9,994 bases of DNA from an uncultured Eubacteriales bacterium (GTDB lineage Bacteria > Bacillota > Clostridia > Oscillospirales > Oscillospiraceae): assembly GCA_900320765.1 (NCBI GenBank), contig ONTN01000034.1:1-9994 (forward strand), written 5' to 3'. The notes under the pieces are model-generated. The model did not search any database. It had not been told where the DNA came from and saw only the letters and a list, made by a program, of their open reading frames with translations. Below, piece by piece: positions 1 through 5,304 of this stretch. Position 1 is the stretch's first letter, and each line of letters opens with the position of its first letter. The translations under genes and the position numbers were made by a program.

Positions 1-39
1 AGGGCTTTTTTGACCGATTAATTTCAAGGTGGACAAGCT

Positions 40-822
40 ATGGAAAATCCGACCTTCCGGCTGGAGGGCGTCATAAAGACCTCCGACGAGATGGAGGACT
101 TTGAGGGGCCTCTCACTCTGATACTCCAGCTTCTCGCAAAAAATAAAATAGAGATAAAGGACATAAGGATATCCGAGCTTCTCGACCAGTACCTCGCCTA
201 TCTCGACGAGATGAAGGCGATGGATCTTGAGATCGCGAGCGAGTTCGTGCAGATGGCGTCCCACCTCGTGTATATCAAGGCGCGTATGCTTCTGAGCGCG
301 GGCGAGGAGCCGAGCGAGCTTGAGGAGCTTATCGAAAGCCTTGAGAGGCTCAAGAGAAGGGACGTTTACGAGAGAATAAAGGCCGTGTGCGATCCGCTCG
401 GAGCAATGTACTACCGGGGCGCCGGAATGATGACAAAGCCGCCCGAGTATATCCCGCTTGAAAAGGAGTACAAATACGTCCACGAGAAGGAAGATATACT
501 TGAGGCGATCCTGAGAGTGCTGTCGAGAGAGGACGCGGTCTCGGCAATAATGAACGAGCCGCGGTTTACGATGCCCTCAAGGATAACCTACTCCGTCTCG
601 GAGAAGTCCGAGGAGATTCTGATAGTCCTAATGCACGGCGGAGAGACGAGGGTCACCGAGCTTTTTAACCGCTCAAAGTCCCGCACCGAGCTCGTCGCCA
701 CCTTTATAGCCCTTCTCGAGCTTGCAAAAGCGGGAAAAATCGGTATAATTGGAGAAGGAAAAGATACTACTGTAATGGCAAAGTCGGAAGGAGGCGGACA
801 GAGTGGAACTGAGAGAGCTTAA
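40..822 (+). CDS. scpA: Segregation and condensation protein A (ScpA kleisin)
   Basis: Kleisin subunit of the bacterial SMC–ScpA–ScpB condensin, which bridges the SMC heads and organises and segregates the nucleoid in the cytoplasm. The 260-residue product has the typical family length. Residues 21–25 (FEGPL) followed by the NKIEIKDI and ISELLDQYLAYL segments form the conserved N-terminal SMC-neck-binding helical region, and QMASHLVYIKARMLL (about 71–85) is also characteristic. The last ~65 residues have the look of the C-terminal winged helix that contacts the SMC cap. The ATG is preceded by AAGGTGG at 26–32 with 7 nt spacing. Only 39 nt lie upstream: a short in-frame tail ending in TAA at 19–21 or a T-rich terminator remnant are both possible, and I cannot assign it. 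The stop overlaps the scpB start by 20 bp, which suggests coupled translation of the two partners. Assignment is secure. Confidence 0.96.
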   Translation: MENPTFRLEGVIKTSDEMEDFEGPLTLILQLLAKNKIEIKDIRISELLDQYLAYLDEMKAMDLEIASEFVQMASHLVYIKARMLLSAGEEPSELEELIESLERLKRRDVYERIKAVCDPLGAMYYRGAGMMTKPPEYIPLEKEYKYVHEKEDILEAILRVLSREDAVSAIMNEPRFTMPSRITYSVSEKSEEILIVLMHGGETRVTELFNRSKSRTELVATFIALLELAKAGKIGIIGEGKDTTVMAKSEGGGQSGTERA

Positions 823-1414
823 AGGAGCGATAGAGGGCATCCTTTTCGCCGCGGGAGAGCCGGTCAGAATAGACAGGATAGCCGCCGTCCTCGCCGCTGA
901 GCCCGACCTTATCTGCGACGCCGCCGCGAGCATTGCCGACGAGCTCAGCTATAACGGGAGCGGAATAAGGCTCATAAGGCTGGATAATATGCTCCAGCTC
1001 TGCTCCGCGCCGGAATACGCCGACTATATCCGCGCCGCGCTTGAGACAAGAAAACCGCCGAAGCTTTCGCAGGCGGCGCTTGAGGTGCTCAGCGTAGTGG
1101 CGTATTTCCAGCCTGTCACAAGGGCGTATATCGAGTCCGTCAGGGGAGTCGACAGCTCGTACACCGTTTCCGTGCTCGAGGAGCGCGGACTTATCGAGCC
1201 CTGCGGCCATCTCGACGCGCCCGGCAGACCCACCATTTTCAGAACGACGCCCACCTTCCTTAGGACCTTCGGCCTGAGCTCTCTGCAGGAGCTTCCCGAG
1301 CTTCCGGAGGAGGGAGAAGAAAGCGAGGACCAGATAAAGCTTCAGAGCTCCATCGACGCTCTCTCGAAGGCCGCGGAGGATACGCAGCCGGAGGAGACGG
1401 AGGAAACGCAATGA
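803..1414 (+). CDS. scpB: Segregation and condensation protein B (ScpB)
   Basis: Dimeric winged-helix partner of ScpA in the SMC condensin complex. The start is GTG at 803, chosen because AAGGAGG at 788–794 sits 8 nt upstream and the next residues (MELRELKGAIEGILFAAGEPV) match the family N terminus. The second winged helix is clear: KLSQAALEVLSVVAYFQPVTR (about 87–107), RGVDSS (114–119), and LEERGLIEPCGHLDAPGRP (125–143). The usual Arg of the YRQP motif is Phe here (YFQP). After FGLSSLQELPELPEE the chain ends in an acidic, low-complexity tail (about 166–203), which is variable in this family. The gene overlaps scpA by 20 bp and shares ATGA with the next gene (4 bp overlap), so it is in the same transcript. 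Length 203 is normal. Confidence 0.96.
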   Translation: MELRELKGAIEGILFAAGEPVRIDRIAAVLAAEPDLICDAAASIADELSYNGSGIRLIRLDNMLQLCSAPEYADYIRAALETRKPPKLSQAALEVLSVVAYFQPVTRAYIESVRGVDSSYTVSVLEERGLIEPCGHLDAPGRPTIFRTTPTFLRTFGLSSLQELPELPEEGEESEDQIKLQSSIDALSKAAEDTQPEETEETQ

Positions 1415-2037
1415 GGGTCGTTCTGATAATTCTCCTCGTTCTTGTCCTGATAGCCCTTATTCCCCTCGGCGCGAGCTTTGAATACTCTGAGGACGGGATC
1501 ATACTTGCCGCCCACCTCGGGTTTATCAGGATAGGCATTATGCCGAAGAAGGAGAAGGGCGAGAAGAAGAAAAAAGAAAAGAAAAAGAAGAAAAAGAAAG
1601 AGAAAAAGGAAGAAAAACCGGAGGAAGAGAAGCCGGAGCCCGAGAAAAAGAAAAAGGGCGGAACGGTCGATTTTATACTCAAGGTGCTCGAGGCGGTATT
1701 CAATACGCTGAACCGCTTTAGAAAAAAGCTGACGGTAAACTACCTCAAATTCTATTATACCTCGGCCTCGCCTGACCCCTACGACGCCGCGATGAACTAC
1801 GGTAAAAGCTCTGCTTTAGCCGGGGTTTTACTTCCCATTGCGGAGAAGGCATTCAGAATAAAAAAGAGTGATATACGCACCTTCGTCAGCTTTGACGGAG
1901 AGGGCGACAGAATATATATCAGCGCAAAGCTCACACTAATGATTTGGGAAATAATTTACGTTGTCTGCGGGCTCATCCCGGCCGTTAAGGCATATCTGAG
2001 ATGGAACGCGGGCGGAAAGGAAGAAAAAAATGGATAA
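1411..2037 (+). CDS. DUF2953 (YtfI-like) membrane-anchored protein with Lys/Glu-rich insert
   Basis: Resembles the DUF2953 family, whose Bacillus subtilis member YtfI is encoded next to ytfJ; that adjacency is repeated here. Molecular function is unknown. Residues 3–19 form one hydrophobic N-terminal helix (membrane anchor or uncleaved signal). Residues 24–44 form a short beta-rich segment. Residues 46–82 are almost entirely Lys, Glu and Pro. The C-terminal part carries the family-like pattern SPDPYDAAMNYGKSSALAG (about 119–137) and a second hydrophobic stretch near 176–192 (MIWEIIYVVCGLIPAV). The coding DNA of the charged insert contains an unbroken 57-nt purine run (1561–1617), which is prone to length change by slippage. 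GGAGG at 1399–1403 lies 7 nt before the ATG. The end overlaps the next gene by 8 bp. Family call is moderately strong; role is not inferred beyond the link to ytfJ. Confidence 0.8.
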   Translation: MRVVLIILLVLVLIALIPLGASFEYSEDGIILAAHLGFIRIGIMPKKEKGEKKKKEKKKKKKKEKKEEKPEEEKPEPEKKKKGGTVDFILKVLEAVFNTLNRFRKKLTVNYLKFYYTSASPDPYDAAMNYGKSSALAGVLLPIAEKAFRIKKSDIRTFVSFDGEGDRIYISAKLTLMIWEIIYVVCGLIPAVKAYLRWNAGGKEEKNG

Positions 2038-2461
2038 GCATCCGACCAGCGAACTTATGGAGACCGTGATGAGCAAGGTCAAGGAAATGGTGGATATCAA
2101 CACTGTTATCGGCGAGCCTATCGTGACGACGGACGGCGTTACTCTGATCCCCGTCAGCAAGGTAAGCTTCGGCTTTGCCTCCGGCGGAACCGATTTTGTC
2201 TCCAAAAACGTGAAGGACGGGCAGAAGAACCCCTTCGGCGGCGGAAGCGGAGCGGGAGTAAAGATCGCTCCGCAGGCATTCGTAGTCATCAAGGACGGAC
2301 ATGTGAGAATAATGAATATGGAGGCGCCCGCCGTCACTACGGTCGAGAGGCTTGTGGACTCCGCCCCCGATCTCATTGACAAGCTCAGCGGAATGCTTTC
2401 AAAGAAAAATAAGGAAGCCGAGGCTCCTGCCGAGCCCGAGACGGAGTTCGTCGGAGAATAA
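2030..2461 (+). CDS. ytfJ: GerW/YtfJ family sporulation protein
   Basis: Member of the GerW (YtfJ) family. In Bacillus subtilis the protein is made in the forespore and is needed for normal spore germination; homologues also occur in some species not known to sporulate, so its presence suggests but does not prove spore formation. Diagnostic segments are KEMVDINTVIGEPI (about 18–31), TLIPVSKVSFGFASGGTDF (38–56), the glycine-rich NPFGGGSGAG (67–76), and PQAFVVIKDGHVRIM (81–95). The family-typical core is followed by a short charged, Ala/Glu-rich tail (124–143). The 143-residue length is normal. The ATG at 2030 overlaps the DUF2953 stop and has GGAAAGGAAG upstream (2013–2022). Confidence 0.93.
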   Translation: MDKHPTSELMETVMSKVKEMVDINTVIGEPIVTTDGVTLIPVSKVSFGFASGGTDFVSKNVKDGQKNPFGGGSGAGVKIAPQAFVVIKDGHVRIMNMEAPAVTTVERLVDSAPDLIDKLSGMLSKKNKEAEAPAEPETEFVGE

Positions 2462-2493
2462 TCCGCAGAAGGTGCGGAATAATAACCGCATCC
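2462..2493 (+). other. Small overlapping inverted repeats after ytfJ
   Basis: Two mutually exclusive short stems can form in the gap between ytfJ and the carboxypeptidase gene: TCCGC (2462–2466) with GCGGA (2474–2478), or TGCGG (2473–2477) with CCGCA (2486–2490), extendable by GG/CC around a bulged T. There is no clear T tract afterwards, so this is not a convincing terminator. It could be a weak transcription attenuator, an mRNA-stabilising structure, or chance. The rest of the 78-nt gap holds the Shine–Dalgarno site of the next gene and no recognisable promoter. Confidence 0.25.
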
Positions 2494-2502
2494 TTTCAAA
2501 CC

Positions 2503-2518
2503 GGAGGGTATTACTACG
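2503..2518 (+). promoter_or_regulatory. Ribosome binding site pointing to an ACG start codon
   Basis: GGAGGG at 2503–2508 is a strong Shine–Dalgarno sequence. Seven nucleotides later, in frame with the carboxypeptidase, lies ACG (2516–2518) followed by AGAAAGATAATTTC. The same 14 bases follow the TTG start of the SLH protein at 9344, where they encode the basic start of a signal peptide. Between the in-frame stop TAA (2483–2485) and GTG 2540 there is no ATG, GTG, TTG or CTG. The natural reading is that initiation occurs at ACG, or that an ATG has changed to ACG. Confidence 0.55.
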
Positions 2519-2539
2519 AGAAAGATAATTTCAGGGATT

Positions 2540-3610
2540 GTGGCGGCGGCGATGCTGCTATCGCTTGCCTTTTCGGCCCTCGCCTTTGAAGACGGGGCCC
2601 GCTCGAGCGCGCTCTACGAGCCGGAATCGGGCACGTTTATATATGAGAATAACGCGGACGACAGGCGGCTTATCGCATCGACCACGAAGATAATGACAGC
2701 CCTCGTTATAATCGAGAACTGCGGGCTTGACGAGGTCGTCACCGTGCCGAAGGCCTGCGAGAGCGTTCCAGGCACCTCGCTATATCTGCGCGGCGGATCA
2801 AAGTACACGGTTATGGAGCTGCTTTACGGCTTGCTGCTCGAATCGGCGAACGACGCGGCCTATGCTCTCGCCGTCCATTGCTCCGGCACGATCGGCTCCT
2901 TCGCGTGGCTTATGAATAAGCGCGCCGAAGCTATCGGTATGACGAATACCCACTTTGAAAACCCCCACGGGCTCGACGGGGCTGAGCATTATTCCACAGC
3001 GCACGATATGGCTCTGCTCGCGGCCGAGGCGCTTAAAAACCCCACCTTCAGCCTCATCGTTTCCACGAAGACGGCGAAGGTCATGGGCAGAACGTTTTCA
3101 AACCACAACAAGCTCCTCTGGAGCGTGGATGGTCTTATCGGGGTAAAGAACGGATATACTCAGGCGGCGGGCAGAACTCTCGTAACTGCCTGCAAGCGGA
3201 ACGGTATGACCCTGATTTACGTTACTCTGAGCGATGCTGACGACTATAACGATCACGCCGCGGCATACGACTGGGGCTTTGAGGGCAGAAAGGTTTTCAG
3301 GACGGCGGCAGTGGGCGAGCCCTGCGCCGCCATCCAGGTGGTTTCCGGCGACAAATCACATGTGAGAGTAGTTCCAACATCACAGACGGCCTTCCTCCTT
3401 GATGAGGACGAGGAGATAACGCAGGAGATATACCTCCCGAACTTCGTTTACGCGCCCGTCGCCGCCGGAGACTACGCAGGAATGATAGTATACGAGAAGG
3501 ACGGAGAAGAGATATACAGAGCCGACCTCGTCTATGAGACCGGAGCCAAGGTGCTTTGGCCGACCCGACAGGGCATTTTCGATAAGATATTCGGCTACTT
3601 TTCACGGTGA
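2540..3610 (+). CDS. Secreted D-alanyl-D-alanine carboxypeptidase (DacF-type PBP, peptidase S11)
   Basis: Low-molecular-mass penicillin-binding protein that trims the terminal D-Ala from peptidoglycan stem peptides outside the membrane. Numbering from GTG 2540: nucleophile motif S47-T-T-K50 (SxxK), second motif S102-A-N104 (SxN), third motif K203-N-G205 where the family norm is KTG. A C-terminal beta domain follows (about 270–340), ending in a short amphipathic stretch (GIFDKIFGYFSR) that may hold it at the membrane. GTG 2540 is the first standard start codon, but it removes the basic n-region of the signal peptide. Starting eight codons upstream at ACG 2516 gives an Arg-Lys n-region, a hydrophobic core and an ALA cleavage site, for 364 residues. 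I list the conservative start but think the upstream one more likely. The rluB gene follows after 3 nt. The position after ytfJ and scpAB is usual for Clostridia. Confidence 0.9.
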   Translation: MAAAMLLSLAFSALAFEDGARSSALYEPESGTFIYENNADDRRLIASTTKIMTALVIIENCGLDEVVTVPKACESVPGTSLYLRGGSKYTVMELLYGLLLESANDAAYALAVHCSGTIGSFAWLMNKRAEAIGMTNTHFENPHGLDGAEHYSTAHDMALLAAEALKNPTFSLIVSTKTAKVMGRTFSNHNKLLWSVDGLIGVKNGYTQAAGRTLVTACKRNGMTLIYVTLSDADDYNDHAAAYDWGFEGRKVFRTAAVGEPCAAIQVVSGDKSHVRVVPTSQTAFLLDEDEEITQEIYLPNFVYAPVAAGDYAGMIVYEKDGEEIYRADLVYETGAKVLWPTRQGIFDKIFGYFSR

Positions 3611-3613
3611 AAA

Positions 3614-4324
3614 ATGGAAGAGAGACTGCAGAAAACTATATCCGCCCGAATGGGGATATCCCGAAGGGCGGCGGAACAGCTTATTTCCGAGGGCAGGATA
3701 AGGGTCGACGGAGCCCTCGCTCAGCTCGGGACTAAGGTCGACCCCGACCTTGCCCGGATCGAGGCGGACGGTGTTCCGCTTCCCGCCTCTCGGGAGGAGA
3801 AGGTTTACGTAATGCTGAATAAGCCCGTGGGTTACGTTACGACGATGAAGGACGAGCAGGGGAGAAAGACAGTCTCCGATCTCGTGACTGACGTAGGCGT
3901 GAGGGTCTATCCCGTAGGCAGGCTTGACCTCAATTCCGAAGGGCTTCTGATTATGACGAACGACGGAGAACTTGCAAATATGCTGACCCATCCGTCGTTT
4001 GAAAGAAAAAAGACATACAGAGTTTGGGCGAGGGGCAATACCGCTTCGGGGCTTGCCCGCCTCGCCGAGCCGATGGAGCTTGACGGAAGGCCGCTTAAAA
4101 AGCCGCATATCAGGATAATAACCGATAAGGGCGACAGCGCCTCTTTCGATATTACGATACATGAGGGGAGAAACCGCCAGATCCGCCGTATGTGCGAGAT
4201 CGCGGGACTTACGGTCACAAGGCTCGTAAGAACCAACGAGGGCGGAGTGAGCCTCGGAGGGCTCGAAAAGGGAAAGTGGCGCAGACTTTCCGAGAGCGAG
4301 CTTCGATTACTGCGCGGCGAATGA
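3614..4324 (+). CDS. rluB: 23S rRNA pseudouridine synthase (RluB family)
   Basis: RsuA/RluB-type pseudouridine synthase; RluB of Escherichia coli modifies U2605 of 23S rRNA, and the Bacillus homologue lies near scpAB. An N-terminal S4 RNA-binding domain spans about 2–48 (ERLQKTISARMGISRRAAEQ). The catalytic domain carries the motif GRLDLNSEGLLIMTNDGEL with the nucleophile Asp105, the TYRVW strand (134–138), and EGRNRQIRRMC (184–194) typical of this subfamily. The length of 236 residues fits. The ATG at 3614 lies 3 nt after the carboxypeptidase stop, with only a weak Shine–Dalgarno sequence, so translation is probably coupled. This appears to be the last gene of the first transcription unit. 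The choice between RluB and a closely related RsuA-type specificity rests on motifs and context. Confidence 0.92.
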   Translation: MEERLQKTISARMGISRRAAEQLISEGRIRVDGALAQLGTKVDPDLARIEADGVPLPASREEKVYVMLNKPVGYVTTMKDEQGRKTVSDLVTDVGVRVYPVGRLDLNSEGLLIMTNDGELANMLTHPSFERKKTYRVWARGNTASGLARLAEPMELDGRPLKKPHIRIITDKGDSASFDITIHEGRNRQIRRMCEIAGLTVTRLVRTNEGGVSLGGLEKGKWRRLSESELRLLRGE

Positions 4325-4328
4325 AGGC

Positions 4329-4359
4329 TTTGCATTTTTTATGAAAGAAAAATTGCAAA
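4329..4359 (+). other. AT-rich imperfect inverted repeat after rluB
   Basis: TTTGCA (4329–4334) plus five T pairs with AAAAA (4348–4352) and TGCAAA (4354–4359), with one bulged T (4353) and an 8-nt loop. It lies just downstream of the rluB stop and upstream of the predicted rpiR promoter. No T tract follows, so on the + strand it is not a classic terminator. It could be an RNA stabiliser or a DNA-binding palindrome for the adjacent RpiR-type regulator, or chance in AT-rich DNA. Confidence 0.3.
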
Positions 4360-4365
4360 AATCGC

Positions 4366-4394
4366 TTGAAATATGAGAAGATAATATGTATTAT
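4366..4394 (+). promoter_or_regulatory. Predicted sigma-A promoter of the rpiR operon
   Basis: A -35 box TTGAAA (4366–4371), a 17-nt spacer, and a -10 box TATTAT (4389–4394) match the housekeeping consensus at 5 of 6 positions each. The predicted transcription start near 4400 falls within the left arm of the terminator hairpin at 4397–4421. Transcripts begun here would lack most of the outer stem. The surrounding intergenic DNA is much more AT-rich than the genes, as expected for a promoter. Confidence 0.6.
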
Positions 4395-4396
4395 AG

Positions 4397-4427
4397 GCGT
4401 ATGCGCAAGTGGCGCATACGCTTTTTT
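4397..4427 (+). terminator. Intrinsic terminator ending the scpA–rluB unit
   Basis: A perfect 10-bp stem, GCGTATGCGC (4397–4406) with GCGCATACGC (4412–4421), closes a 5-nt loop AAGTG and is followed at once by six T (4422–4427). This is a textbook rho-independent terminator for transcripts arriving from rluB. Because it lies between a promoter and the rpiR gene, the palindrome might also serve as an operator, but the T run favours termination. Confidence 0.85.
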
Positions 4428-4443
4428 ACGATAGGAGAAGAAA

Positions 4444-5304
4444 ATGGATTACGACGTTCTTGCGGTGATAGCCGAGAAGACCCCAAGCTTTTCCAAGGGG
4501 CAGAGAAAGATCGCAAAATATATTACGGCAAATTACGATAAGGCTGCCTTTATGACGGCGGGAAAGCTCGGAAAGGCGGCGAACGTCTCCGAGTCCACCG
4601 TGGTGCGTTTTGCCGCCGATCTGGGATATGAAGGATATCCGGAAATGAAAAGAGCGCTTCAGGAGCTTATCAAAAACCGCCTTACAACTGTGCAGCGCAT
4701 CGAGGCGTCGAAGGAGATAATGGAGAAGGGCGACATTCTCAACACGGTGCTGAACTCCGACGTTGAGAAGATAAGGAACACGCTTGAGGATATCGACGTG
4801 GCCGCCTTCAATCAGGCTGTCGAGAAGATAGTAAACGCGAAGAGCGTATACGTTATCGGTCTCCGCTCGTCCTCGTATCTCGCGGGCTTTCTCGGCTTTT
4901 ACTTAAACCTTCTGTTTGAGGACGTAAGAGTTATAAACCAGTCCGCCGCGAGCGAGATTTACGAGCAGATTCAGCATATCGGAGAGAAGGACGTCTGCAT
5001 AGCGATCTCGTTCCCGCGCTACTCCCGCAGAACGATAACCGCGATCCAGTTTGCCCGCGATATGGGCGCTTCGGTGATCGGAATAACCGATTCGGGTTCG
5101 TCCCTCGTCGCGAAGAATTCGGATATAAAGCTCTATGCCCGCAGTGATATGCTTTCGTTTTTGGATTCCCTCGTCGCTCCGCTCAGCCTGATAAACGCCC
5201 TTGTCGTTGCGGCTGCCGAGTGCACGGGAGATAAGCTTGAGGAGAAATTTGAACGCCTTGAGGCGATGTGGGCGGAATACGAGGTCTATGAGAAGCACGA
5301 ATGA
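4444..5304 (+). CDS. MurR/RpiR family transcriptional regulator (HTH + SIS)
   Basis: Cytoplasmic DNA-binding regulator that senses a phosphosugar through a SIS domain; the ligand here cannot be told from sequence. The N-terminal RpiR-type helix-turn-helix covers about 1–77, with TAGKLGKAANVSESTVVRFAADLGYEGYPEMK (38–69) as the signature. A helical linker follows. The SIS domain covers about 120–260, with VYVIGLRSSSYLAGFLGFYL (135–154) and DVCIAISFPRYSRRTITAIQFARDMGASVIGITDS (183–217). The 286-residue length is normal. AGGAG at 4434–4438 gives a good ribosome binding site for the ATG at 4444. No sugar-metabolism genes adjoin it; its 3' end overlaps a flavoprotein–Cmk gene by 17 bp, so it is probably co-transcribed with housekeeping genes. 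Autoregulation at the palindromes upstream is possible but not shown. Confidence 0.93.
   Translation: MDYDVLAVIAEKTPSFSKGQRKIAKYITANYDKAAFMTAGKLGKAANVSESTVVRFAADLGYEGYPEMKRALQELIKNRLTTVQRIEASKEIMEKGDILNTVLNSDVEKIRNTLEDIDVAAFNQAVEKIVNAKSVYVIGLRSSSYLAGFLGFYLNLLFEDVRVINQSAASEIYEQIQHIGEKDVCIAISFPRYSRRTITAIQFARDMGASVIGITDSGSSLVAKNSDIKLYARSDMLSFLDSLVAPLSLINALVVAAAECTGDKLEEKFERLEAMWAEYEVYEKHE

Noticed and set aside
1..39. Possible 3' end of an upstream gene (stop TAA at 19–21) or a terminator tail (GGGC followed by T)
   Set aside because: Too short to recognise any protein or to see a complete hairpin; left unassigned.
767..1411. 214-codon open frame on the minus strand opposite scpB
   Set aside because: It is fully antisense to a clear scpB gene, has no family resemblance that I can see, and is explained by the codon bias of the real gene.
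1561..1617. Programmed ribosomal frameshift in the A-rich tract of the DUF2953 gene
   Set aside because: No heptamer in the correct A AAA AAG phase was seen and the zero frame continues into the conserved C-terminal domain, so there is no need to invoke a shift.
1260..1703. Minus-strand frame with a Phe/Ser-rich low-complexity stretch
   Set aside because: The Phe run is just the complement of the Lys/Glu purine tract in the DUF2953 gene.
5201..5287. Upstream extension of the flavoprotein frame to a start at 5201
   Set aside because: These codons lie inside rpiR, encode an Arg-rich segment unlike the family, and the conserved flavoprotein N terminus begins at ATG 5288.
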